This document shows, piece after piece, positions 25,170 through 33,018 of a stretch of DNA of 33,911 bases. This DNA is from Candidatus Eisenbergiella stercorigallinarum. GTDB taxonomy: Bacteria; Bacillota; Clostridia; Lachnospirales; Lachnospiraceae. Within the stretch, counting starts at the first letter, position 1. Each line of letters begins with the position of its first letter. The position numbers were made by a program, and so were the translations under genes. The notes under the pieces were generated by a model. That model was not told where the DNA came from and searched no databases. It saw nothing but the letters and a program-made list of their open reading frames with translations. Location: the NCBI GenBank assembly GCA_019120525.1, contig DWUW01000154.1, positions 1 to 33,911 on the forward strand. Reading direction: 5' to 3'.

Positions 25170-25198
25170 AGTATAACACTTTTCCAGCCGGGAGACAA
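25170..25198 (-). promoter_or_regulatory. Predicted sigma-A promoter of the long glycan operon
   Basis: On the minus strand TTGTCT (25198-25193) and TATACT (25175-25170) are 17 bases apart, in a short AT-rich stretch upstream of the first gene. It would give a leader of about 70 bases. It is the only good promoter I found ahead of the 17-gene run. Confidence 0.6.
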
Positions 25199-25258
25199 CC
25201 GGAAACCTTTTTCTTCTTTCCCTTACGCCCATTCAGAAAATTACTTGATTTTCCTTAT

Positions 25259-25287
25259 TTGATGCTGCGGCTGCGCTATGATATAAT
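25259..25287 (+). promoter_or_regulatory. Predicted extended -10 promoter of the pseG operon
   Basis: TTGATG (25259-25264) and a perfect TATAAT (25282-25287) are 17 bases apart, and a TG one base before the -10 (25279-25280) makes it an extended -10 promoter. Transcription would start near 25294, within the first ATTGCGC word, leaving a structured leader of about 86 bases before the pseG start codon. It is back to back with the promoter of the long operon, the two -10 boxes being about 105 bases apart. Confidence 0.75.
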
Positions 25288-25301
25288 GATTGCGCATAAT
25301 A

Positions 25302-25355
25302 ATTGCGCGAAGCGCAATCCGGCACGATTACATCGTGCCGCCCCGCTTCGCGGGG
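25302..25355 (+). promoter_or_regulatory. Three tandem perfect hairpins in the pseG leader
   Basis: Three hairpins follow one another almost without spacer, each with a three-base loop. Hairpin one is ATTGCGC-GAA-GCGCAAT (25302-25318). Hairpin two has a nine-base stem CGGCACGAT with loop TAC (25320-25340). Hairpin three is CCCCGC-TTC-GCGGGG (25341-25355). A further copy of ATTGCGC at 25289-25295 could compete for the same partner arm. The ribosome binding site AGGAAAGGG (25363-25371) comes 8 bases after the last stem. There is no U-tract, so these are not simple terminators. They may protect the transcript, bind a regulator, or tune translation. Confidence 0.75.
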
Positions 25356-25379
25356 AATCATCAGGAAAGGGTAGCTGCC

Positions 25380-26438
25380 ATGGAAGACAGAAAAACGGTT
25401 CTGATACGGGCGGATGGGAATCCGGACATCGCCACGGGGCACTTGATGCGGTGTCTTTCCATCGCTGAAGCGCTGCGGGAGCAGGGAGCGCAGGCGGAAT
25501 TTGCCGTCGCGGATCCGGTCTCCGCCGGACTGCTCGCTTCTTTTTGGGAAGAAGAAAAGGCTTTTCCTGTCCATGTCCTGCATACGGACTATCGGAAGCC
25601 GGACGCGGAGCTTCCGGCCCTGGAGCGGCTGCTGGAAAACGGCCCTGCCGGACAGGCAGGCGGACGCTTCCGCTGTCTTCTGATCGATTCCTATTTTGTG
25701 ACGCCGCCATATCTGGAGGAGCTCAGGAGACTCCTTCCCACCGCTTATCTGGATGACCTGATGGCCTTCGACTGTCCGGCGGATCTGGTGGTCAACTATG
25801 ATTTCCTGCCGCCCCGGGATTTTTATTCCAAAGCGGGCAGGACGCTGCTGGGAGGCCGGTATACCCCCCTTCGCAGCCAGTTTTGCGGGCTTACCCCGGC
25901 ATTTCGGGAACAGGTGGGCAGCCTTCTGATCTCCACCGGAGGGACGGATGCCTGCAATGTGGCGGGACGGCTTGCAGCCTTCCTTCTCCTCGCCCCTCAA
26001 AGCGCCTCCTGGAAGATCCACGCGCTTACAGGCCCCATGCACGCACACAGACGGGAGCTTACAGCGCTTGCCGCAAAAGACCCCCGGCTGCAGCTGCATG
26101 AAAACGTAAAGGACATGGCTTCCCTCATGGCGGGCCGCGACCTGGCGGTATCCGCCGCAGGCACCACCCTGTACGAGCTCTGCGCCGCAGGCGTGCCGGC
26201 TGTCAGCTTCACCCTGGCGGACAACCAGCTTTCCTGCGCCCGTGACATGCAGCGCTTCGCGGGGGTTCCCTGCGCCGGTGACGCCAGACAGGAAAAGGAT
26301 ATCATCGAAACGCTTGCGTCCCTGCTTTTTTCCCTGGCAAAAAACAGGGAGAAACGGGATGCGCTGGCCCGCTCCATGCATGCCGCCGTTGACGGAAGAG
26401 GCGCGCAGAGGATCGCGCGCGCCCTGCTTGCGCTCTGA
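25380..26438 (+). CDS. pseG: PseG-like UDP-sugar hydrolase of nonulosonic acid synthesis
   Basis: This 352-residue GT-B-fold hydrolase is expected to remove UDP from the 2,4-diacetamido-2,4,6-trideoxyhexose nucleotide, giving the free hexose that PseI condenses with phosphoenolpyruvate. It starts MEDRKTVLIRADGNPDIATGH with the family GHxMRC motif around the catalytic histidine H21. It then shows LLIDSYFV, STGGTDACN and SAAGTTLYELCAAGVPAVSF, the UDP-binding side shared with MurG. The ATG at 25380 has AGGAAAGGG upstream; a longer open frame to 25290 runs through the leader hairpins and is rejected. It heads a plus-strand group with pseF, a decarboxylase gene and pseI. PseG-type enzymes hydrolyse without epimerising C2, which points to pseudaminic rather than legionaminic acid. 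Confidence 0.88.
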   Translation: MEDRKTVLIRADGNPDIATGHLMRCLSIAEALREQGAQAEFAVADPVSAGLLASFWEEEKAFPVHVLHTDYRKPDAELPALERLLENGPAGQAGGRFRCLLIDSYFVTPPYLEELRRLLPTAYLDDLMAFDCPADLVVNYDFLPPRDFYSKAGRTLLGGRYTPLRSQFCGLTPAFREQVGSLLISTGGTDACNVAGRLAAFLLLAPQSASWKIHALTGPMHAHRRELTALAAKDPRLQLHENVKDMASLMAGRDLAVSAAGTTLYELCAAGVPAVSFTLADNQLSCARDMQRFAGVPCAGDARQEKDIIETLASLLFSLAKNREKRDALARSMHAAVDGRGAQRIARALLAL

Positions 26439-26581
26439 TCCGGCGTTTGCGCGCTGGCCTGAACGGCAACGGCCTCCCTCCCGCTCCAGGAGCGCGGCGA
26501 AAAGGCCCTTTCATAAGATCCATAGGATCACACATCTATCAGAACAGCCGCGCTTTGCGGCAGAAAGGCAAGGTCTGAGAT

Positions 26582-27349
26582 ATGCCGGAAACGGAACACA
26601 CATACAAAAACGATACCTCCCAAAATGATATCTGCGGAAACGATACCTGCAGAAACGCCGTCGCCATCATCACGGCGCGGGGCGGGAGCAAGCGCATCCC
26701 CCGCAAGAACATCCGGGATTTCTGCGGCCGCCCCATTCTTTCCTATTCTATCCGGGCTGCCCTGGAATCCGGCGTCTTTGACGAGGTGATGGTTTCCACG
26801 GACGACCCGGAGATCGCGCGGATCGCGGAGAAATGGGGCGCCGCCGTCCCTTTCTTTCGCTCCGGCGACACCGCAGGAGACTACGCTTCCACGGACGACG
26901 TGATCCTGGAGGTGCTGCGGGAGTATGAAAAAAGAGGCGTCCGCTTCCGCCGCTTCTGCTGCATCTACCCCACCGCCCCCTTCCTCACCGCTGACCGGCT
27001 TCGGGAGGCCATGGCCCTGCTGGATACGGCGGAGTCGGTGATGCCCGTGGTCGCCTTTTCCTATCCGCCCCAGCGCGGGCTGATCGTGGAACACGGACGC
27101 GTCCGGCGCAAATATCCGCAATATCAGAATACCCGGTCTCAGGATCTGGAGAAAATGTATCATGACTGCGGCCAGTTCTACGCCTGCCGCACGGACGCGT
27201 TCCTGCGGGATGGCACCACGGACGTGGAGGACCTGGTTCCCGTTTACCTCTCCGATCTGGAGGTACAGGATATCGACACCGAAGAGGACTGGGAAATCGC
27301 GGAGCTGAAATACCGCAGGCTCCATCCGACGGATTCTGCCGGGATATAA
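26582..27349 (+). CDS. pseF: PseF-like CMP-nonulosonic acid synthetase
   Basis: This 255-residue cytidylyltransferase should activate the nonulosonic acid with CTP. The CTP-binding motif ARGGSKRIPRKNI lies at about residues 32-44, followed by GRPILSYSIRAAL, VMVSTDDPEIARIA, SGDTAGDYASTDDVI and CCIYPTAPFL. Near the C-terminus VQDIDTEEDWEIAELKYR is the Mg-binding and closing segment. Relatives start just before the AxxGGSK motif; here an extra 25 or so residues (MPETEHTYKNDTSQNDICGN onwards) are encoded largely by a 15-base tandem repeat, and no later start codon is available in frame. The gap of 143 bases from pseG holds no gene. The next start, a TTG, is about 90 bases downstream. Confidence 0.92.
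   Translation: MPETEHTYKNDTSQNDICGNDTCRNAVAIITARGGSKRIPRKNIRDFCGRPILSYSIRAALESGVFDEVMVSTDDPEIARIAEKWGAAVPFFRSGDTAGDYASTDDVILEVLREYEKRGVRFRRFCCIYPTAPFLTADRLREAMALLDTAESVMPVVAFSYPPQRGLIVEHGRVRRKYPQYQNTRSQDLEKMYHDCGQFYACRTDAFLRDGTTDVEDLVPVYLSDLEVQDIDTEEDWEIAELKYRRLHPTDSAGI
26608..26652 (+). repeat. 15-base tandem repeat encoding the PseF N-terminal extension
   Basis: Three units begin at 26608, 26623 and 26638: aaacgatacctccca, aaatgatatctgcgg and aaacgatacctgcag. A fourth starts as aaacg. They encode an Asn-Asp-Thr/Ile five-residue repeat ahead of the catalytic domain. The unit length keeps the frame, so copy number could vary without breaking the gene. Confidence 0.75.
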
Positions 27350-27440
27350 TCTCCGCGGCAGCCGCCGGACGGATATGCAGAGACCTCTCCGCCCGGCCCC
27401 GCCGCCCGCAGGAATCAAACAATCAGGAAAGGAAACTATC

Positions 27441-28640
27441 TTGCAGCCATTAAATACCCCCTATTTTCATATTCAGGAAACGGATCTGGACAAGGACGTT
27501 TCCATTTTAAAGCAGGCCCTGACCGACAACTGGGGAAACTGGATCGTGGGCTATTCCGTAAAAACCAATTCCCTTCCCTGGCTTCTGTGCTACATGAAGG
27601 AGCAGGGCTTTTACGCGGAAATCGTCTCCGGGACGGAATACCGGCTGGCAAAAAGGCTGGGCTTTCCGGATGAACAGATCATCTATAACGGGCCGATCAA
27701 GGAAAAGCAGATTTTCACCGACATCCTTCTGGCGGGCGGCCTGGTGAACCTGGATTCCAGCGAGGAGCCCGTATGGCTTTCCGGGCTTTCCGCCCGCTTC
27801 CCCGACAGGACCTTTTCCGTGGGCCTGCGGGTCAACTGCGACATCGCCTCCCTCTGCCCGGAGGAAGTGCTTGTCGAGGAGGAGGGAGGCCGCTTCGGCT
27901 ACTGCTATGAAAACGGCGCGCTCGCCGAAGTCATCCGTTCCCTTCGCGCTCTTCCCAACGTGAGGATCGCCGGCCTGCACCTGCACTCCTCCACCCAGTC
28001 CCGCACGGTGAACGTCTACGCCGCCCTGGCCCGCACGGCGGTAAAAATCGCGCGGGAATACGACCTGAAGCTTTCCTATGTGGACATGGGCGGCGGCTAT
28101 TTCGGAGGCCGGGACGACAAGCCTGACTACCGGGACTATTTTCCCGCCATCTGCCGGGAGCTTCGTGCCGCTTTTAACCCGAAGGAAACCATCCTCATCG
28201 CGGAGCCGGGCGTCAGCCTGATCTCCCGCGCCACCACCTTCGCCACCACCGTCCTGGATGTGAAGCACATCCGGAACCACGTTTTTCTGGTGACGGACGG
28301 AAGCCGCACCAACTTAAATCCCCTGGTCACCAGGCACGTATATCCGCACCATATCGAATACGCGGACGCGCCGAAGGGCCGCCCGACGGTTCCCAGCCAG
28401 TGGGTGACCGGCTTTACCTGCATGGAATACGACCGCCTGTTTGAGATCAAGGACGGCCCCGCCCTGAAAAAAGGCGACCGGATCATCTACGATACCGCCG
28501 GCGGCTACACCATGTGCCTGAATCCTCTTTTCATCCATTATTTCCCTCCCGTCTGGGTGACGAAACGGGACGGAAGCCTGTTCAAAGCCAGAGAGCAGTG
28601 GGATGTGGAGGAATTCATGCAGAAAAATTATGTAAAATAA
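27441..28640 (+). CDS. PLP-dependent decarboxylase, LysA/ornithine decarboxylase fold
   Basis: This 399-residue fold-III PLP enzyme likely decarboxylates an amino acid or an amino-acid-like substrate. The PLP lysine is K41 in VGYSVKTNSLPWLL. The barrel continues with GLHLHSSTQ (178-186), VDMGGGYFGG (glycine-rich phosphate site, 214-223) and IAEPGVSLIS (253-262). The second domain has TCMEYDRL with the catalytic-type cysteine C328, and DTAGGYTM (351-358) where the cofactor-contacting tyrosine lies. The start is probably TTG at 27441, with AGGAAAGG eight bases before it and a product that begins like family members; the ATG frame start at 27375 lacks a binding site. Being between pseF and pseI, it probably serves the nonulosonic acid pathway, not lysine synthesis. 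The substrate is unknown. Confidence 0.83.
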   Translation: MQPLNTPYFHIQETDLDKDVSILKQALTDNWGNWIVGYSVKTNSLPWLLCYMKEQGFYAEIVSGTEYRLAKRLGFPDEQIIYNGPIKEKQIFTDILLAGGLVNLDSSEEPVWLSGLSARFPDRTFSVGLRVNCDIASLCPEEVLVEEEGGRFGYCYENGALAEVIRSLRALPNVRIAGLHLHSSTQSRTVNVYAALARTAVKIAREYDLKLSYVDMGGGYFGGRDDKPDYRDYFPAICRELRAAFNPKETILIAEPGVSLISRATTFATTVLDVKHIRNHVFLVTDGSRTNLNPLVTRHVYPHHIEYADAPKGRPTVPSQWVTGFTCMEYDRLFEIKDGPALKKGDRIIYDTAGGYTMCLNPLFIHYFPPVWVTKRDGSLFKAREQWDVEEFMQKNYVK

Positions 28641-28749
28641 CGCTGTCAGAGCCCCCTGCAGGCCGTACCTGCGCGAATCCCGCCCGGCAGTCCGTGCCCT
28701 GCACGGAAAATGCCCGGAGCTTTGACAGCCGGACAAGGAGATATGCTTC

Positions 28750-29802
28750 ATGAAAAAACAGTTTACCATCGGTTCCCGCAGCGTGGGAGAAAACTGCCCC
28801 GTTTTCATCGTGGCGGAAATGTCCGCCAATCACCTGCAGGACTATAACCGGGCCGTGGAAATCATCCATGCCGCGAAGGAGGCCGGAGCGGACGCCATCA
28901 AGCTGCAGACCTATACTGCCGACACCATCACCCTGGACTGCGATTCCCCGGATTTTCAGATCAACGAGGGAACTGTCTGGGACGGCACCACGCTTCATAA
29001 GCTGTATGAGGAAGCCTATACCCCCTGGGACTGGCAGCCGAAGCTGATGGAGGAAGCGAACCGGCTGGGACTGGAGTGCTTTTCCTCCCCCTTTGACGCC
29101 ACGGCGGTGGACTTCATGGCTTCCATGAACATGCCCGCCTACAAGGTGGCCTCCTATGAGATCACCGATCTTCCCCTCATCCGCCGGATCGCCCGCCTCC
29201 ATAAGCCCGTGATCCTGGCGACGGGCGTGGCGTTTCTTACAGACATCGAGCGCGCCCTCGCGGTCTGCCGGGAGGAAGGAAACGAAGAAGTGCTTCTGAT
29301 GAAATGCGTCTCCGCCTACCCCACTCCCTATGAGGATATCCACCTGAACATGATGCCCACCCTGGGCCGTACCTTCGGCTGCCTCACCGGCCTGTCCGAC
29401 CATTCCATGGGAAGCGCCGTGGCCACCGCCGCCACGGCCCTCGGCGCGCGGATGATCGAAAAGCACCTGACCCTGCGCCGGGCGGACGGCGGCCCGGACG
29501 GCTCCTTTTCCATGGAGCCGGAGGAATTCGCGGAAATGGTGCGAAACATCCGCGCGGTGGAAAAGGCGCTTGGCGATTCCGATTACCACCTCACCCCCGT
29601 TCAGGTAGTGGAGCACGGCGACTGCCGCTCCCTGTTCGCGGCGAAGGATATCGCTGAAGGGGAGACGTTTACGCCGGAAAACGTCCGTTCCGTCCGGCCG
29701 GGGAACGGGCTGCATACCATGTATTATGAAAAAATTCTCGGAAAAAAGGCGGCCTGCGCCATTCAGATGGGGACGCCGATGAAGTGGGAGCTGATTCGGT
29801 AA
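28750..29802 (+). CDS. pseI: PseI-like pseudaminic acid synthase (NeuB family)
   Basis: This 350-residue enzyme should condense phosphoenolpyruvate with a 2,4-diacetamido-2,4,6-trideoxyhexose to give a nine-carbon nonulosonic acid. The barrel shows FIVAEMSANHLQDYNRA, EAGADAIKLQTYTADTITLD, GTVWDGTTLHKLYEEAYTPW, SSPFDATAVDF, KVASYEITDLPLI, TGLSDHSMG and IEKHLTLRR, all closer to PseI than to NeuB or LegI as I know them. The last 60 or so residues form the SAF (antifreeze-like) domain (SLFAAKDIAEGETFTPENVR). AAGGAG precedes the ATG. It is the last gene of the plus-strand group and is followed at once by a terminator. Confidence 0.94.
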   Translation: MKKQFTIGSRSVGENCPVFIVAEMSANHLQDYNRAVEIIHAAKEAGADAIKLQTYTADTITLDCDSPDFQINEGTVWDGTTLHKLYEEAYTPWDWQPKLMEEANRLGLECFSSPFDATAVDFMASMNMPAYKVASYEITDLPLIRRIARLHKPVILATGVAFLTDIERALAVCREEGNEEVLLMKCVSAYPTPYEDIHLNMMPTLGRTFGCLTGLSDHSMGSAVATAATALGARMIEKHLTLRRADGGPDGSFSMEPEEFAEMVRNIRAVEKALGDSDYHLTPVQVVEHGDCRSLFAAKDIAEGETFTPENVRSVRPGNGLHTMYYEKILGKKAACAIQMGTPMKWELIR

Positions 29803-29808
29803 AGTTAT

Positions 29809-29840
29809 GGAGCCGGCTGATGACCGGCTCCTGCTTTCTT
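29809..29840. terminator. Intrinsic terminator after pseI, shared with the convergent toxin gene
   Basis: A perfect eight-base stem GGAGCCGG/CCGGCTCC with a seven-base loop (29809-29831) is followed on the plus strand by TGCTTTCTT. It begins seven bases after the pseI stop and ends at the stop of the minus-strand toxin gene. It can serve pseI transcription, and the stem may also help stop the opposite transcript. Confidence 0.85.
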
Positions 29841-30099
29841 AATCGTCATAGTGTCCCAGACAGGAAATAATATAAATGATCCCGCCCTGCTCATAGTAAA
29901 CAATGCGGTTGGTTTCGTCAATACGACGGCTCCACAGGCCGCTCAGGCTGGCCCGCAGCGGCTCCGGCTTACCGATCCCTTCACAGGGACTTCTCTGAAT
30001 ATCCTTGATCAGCGCATTGATCCGTTTCAGCGTTTTTTTGTCCTGCGTCTGCCAGTACAGGTACTCGCTCCACGCCCGATCCTCCCACAACAGCCTCAT
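29839..30099 (-). CDS. yoeB: YoeB/Txe-type mRNA interferase toxin
   Basis: This 86-residue RelE-fold toxin would cut mRNA at the ribosome when free of its antitoxin. It follows YoeB closely: MRLLWEDRAWSEYLYWQTQD, KRINALIKDIQRSPCEGIGK, PEPLRASLSGLWSRRIDE, NRIVYYE and a C-terminal GHYDD. The catalytic Glu (KPEPL), Arg (NRIVY) and the His-Tyr pair near the end are all present, so it looks intact. Its ATG overlaps the antitoxin stop (ATGA). Its usual partner is a YefM/Phd-type antitoxin; here the partner is RelB/DinJ-like. Confidence 0.93.
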   Translation of the reverse strand: MRLLWEDRAWSEYLYWQTQDKKTLKRINALIKDIQRSPCEGIGKPEPLRASLSGLWSRRIDETNRIVYYEQGGIIYIISCLGHYDD

Positions 30100-30365
30100 T
30101 CGTCCACCTCTATCAGATCATGCTCGGCGAAATGCGCCTTGCCAGTCTTTACATCCTGCATGACGCTCTCCAGGTGGCGGAGATTGCTTTCCGAGTAAAA
30201 CGGATCAGCCGAAACCTCAAACGGTATGCGGTACTCTCTGCCGACCTTCTTTGCGAATATCGTAAAGGCCGCGCTCATGGAAAGGCCCATCTCGGTACAG
30301 GCCCGTTCCATTCTCTTCTTAACATCTTCATCCATCTTAATATTTACATTGACCATGTGTGCCAT
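30096..30365 (-). CDS. RelB/DinJ-type antitoxin
   Basis: This 89-residue protein has an N-terminal ribbon-helix-helix (MVNVNIKMDEDVKKRMERAC then GLSMSAAFTIFAKKV) and a C-terminal part (IPFEVSADPFYSESNLRHL onwards) that would wrap the toxin. The IPF segment after the helices is typical of RelB/DinJ. The ATG at 30365 has AAAGGAG eight bases upstream; a longer open frame to 30422 runs through the promoter and is rejected. It most likely represses its own promoter and neutralises the YoeB-type toxin encoded next. Confidence 0.9.
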   Translation of the reverse strand: MAHMVNVNIKMDEDVKKRMERACTEMGLSMSAAFTIFAKKVGREYRIPFEVSADPFYSESNLRHLESVMQDVKTGKAHFAEHDLIEVDE

Positions 30366-30389
30366 ATAGAACACTCCTTTCCCACCCAT

Positions 30390-30418
30390 AGTATATGCAA
30401 ATAGGAAGAAAAATTCAA
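30390..30418 (-). promoter_or_regulatory. Predicted promoter of the toxin-antitoxin pair
   Basis: On the minus strand TTGAAT (30418-30413) and TATACT (30395-30390) are 17 bases apart, in an AT-rich stretch just upstream of the antitoxin binding site. The leader would be about 18 bases. Confidence 0.65.
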
Positions 30419-30428
30419 GCATTTTTCT

Positions 30429-30523
30429 TTACTTTTTCTGTAAATACTGTTGTACCTGACACAATAATACAAATACGGCTGTAACCGCGTAACAGCAGAT
30501 TACAACCGCAGAAATGGTACTTA

Positions 30524-30527
<4 letters not shown>
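30429..30527 (-). CDS. Possible 32-residue membrane peptide coupled to the metal ATPase
   Basis: A GTG at 30527 overlaps the ATPase TGA as GTGA, the same coupling used by other gene pairs here. The frame reads VISTISAVVICCYAVTAVFV then LLCQVQQYLQKK. This is one hydrophobic helix with three cysteines and a basic tail, as expected for a small inner-membrane peptide. Against it, the ribosome site is weak (AAGAAG) and the start is not ATG. If real it could be a subunit or regulator of the ATPase; a type I-like toxic peptide is another option. An imperfect inverted repeat at 30476-30508 lies within it. Confidence 0.45.
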
Positions 30528-32419
<1,892 letters not shown>

Positions 32420-32491
32420 CGTAATCTTCCTTTCTTTACCGGCATTCCGTCGTTGGGCACGCCCTCACGACATGTCCTGCCAGACAGAAAT

Positions 32492-32511
32492 GCCCGCCGC
32501 ATCCGGCAGGC
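32492..32511 (-). terminator. Weak hairpin between HMA gene and ATPase gene
   Basis: On the minus strand GCCTGCC and GGCGGGC pair (one G-U) around a six-base loop, followed by ATTTCTG. It sits in the 117-base gap between the HMA gene and the ATPase gene. The weak U-run suggests partial attenuation or mRNA processing, not full termination. Confidence 0.35.
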
Positions 32512-32536
32512 ATCCGTCCACAGCGACATTTTCCGA

Positions 32537-32755
32537 TCAGAGGAAAATCTCGCAGTCGTCCTCTACCTTTTTGCAGTTCTTACGGACCTCCGGCATAACG
32601 GCCTTCGGATCCTGCCCCTCTTCAAATTCCACGATCATCTTCAGCGTCATGAAATTCACGGTCGCGTCCTTCACGCCCGCCGTCTTCTTCGCGGCTTCCT
32701 CCATCTTATTCGCGCAGTTGGCGCAGTCCACGTCGATTTTATAAGTCTTTTTCAT
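32537..32755 (-). CDS. Free-standing HMA heavy-metal-binding protein
   Basis: This 72-residue ferredoxin-like HMA domain carries VDCANCANKMEEAA with the two metal-binding cysteines of the CxxC loop at about residues 11 and 14, then KDATVNFMTLKMIVEFEEG. The end, KVEDDCEIFL, is a DDCEIF tail often seen in zinc/cadmium ATPase HMA domains. It probably delivers metal to, or controls, the ATPase encoded downstream, replacing the N-terminal domain that enzyme lacks. GGAG lies about 12 bases before the ATG, a slightly long spacing. Confidence 0.92.
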   Translation of the reverse strand: MKKTYKIDVDCANCANKMEEAAKKTAGVKDATVNFMTLKMIVEFEEGQDPKAVMPEVRKNCKKVEDDCEIFL

Positions 32756-32782
32756 GATATCTGTTTTCTCCTTTTCTTTAAC

Positions 32783-32802
32783 AATTAAGCAATTATTTAA
32801 TT
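32783..32802. promoter_or_regulatory. Candidate metalloregulator operator
   Basis: Perfect six-base arms AATTAA and TTAATT are separated by eight bases, just downstream of the -10 box of the HMA-ATPase promoter and overlapping its likely start site. The AT-rich palindrome and its place are right for an ArsR/SmtB-type repressor. It is a prediction from one site. Confidence 0.45.
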
Positions 32803-32811
32803 TATACCCTT

Positions 32812-32840
32812 ATCATATGCCACATTTGCCCCTTCGTCAA
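32812..32840 (-). promoter_or_regulatory. Predicted sigma-A promoter of the HMA-ATPase operon
   Basis: On the minus strand TTGACG (32840-32835) and TATGAT (32817-32812) are exactly 17 bases apart. The leader to the HMA start would be about 50 bases and contains the candidate operator. Confidence 0.75.
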
Positions 32841-32909
32841 CAGCTTTCATTCCACTTCTTCCGAACGGGCAATAAGTATTCCCAAATGGGAAAGACCTCC
32901 GGATTTTTT

Positions 32910-32938
32910 TTGCAGGATCCTGCCGGATATGATACAAT
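32910..32938 (+). promoter_or_regulatory. Predicted extended -10 promoter of the ArsR-AraC regulator
   Basis: TTGCAG (32910-32915) and TACAAT (32933-32938) are 17 bases apart, with TG one base before the -10 (32930-32931). The spacer holds the ten-base palindrome CAGGATCCTG (32913-32922). An inverted repeat TTCCC-AAAT-GGGAA lies just upstream at 32879-32892. Either could be a regulator site. Confidence 0.65.
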
Positions 32939-32939
32939 A

Positions 32940-32974
32940 ATTGCGCGCGGCACAATGCCTGCGCGCAGCGCAAT
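32940..32974 (+). promoter_or_regulatory. Hairpin in the regulator leader, related to the pseG leader
   Basis: ATTGCGC (32940-32946) pairs with GCGCAAT (32968-32974). Inside, GGCA-CAA-TGCC forms a second small stem, and GC-rich bases between them can pair with small bulges. As in the pseG leader, ATTGCGC starts one base after the extended -10 box and the closing arm is followed by CC. The transcript would begin inside the left arm. Confidence 0.6.
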
Positions 32975-33018
32975 CCAGAAAGGGAAACGGCAGCAGGCGC
33001 TTCAGAACGGAGGTTCCC

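Noticed and set aside
25289..25318. ATTGCGC repeats as a CRISPR or phage attachment site
   Set aside because: Too short, no spacer pattern, no cas or integrase gene. They form leader stems next to a promoter.
25233..26381. Minus-strand open frame (382 codons) over pseG
   Set aside because: It would cross the pseG promoter and the three hairpins, and the opposite strand encodes a clear PseG family protein.
27441..28640. Decarboxylase as housekeeping LysA
   Set aside because: The fold is right, but the cysteine motif reads CMEYD instead of the common CExxD form and no lysine gene is nearby. A pathway-specific role is more likely, though not proven.
32901..32922. T-run followed by the palindrome CAGGATCCTG as a terminator
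   Set aside because: The T-run precedes the palindrome on the plus strand and no gene ends nearby. It fits better as the -35 region and spacer of the regulator promoter.
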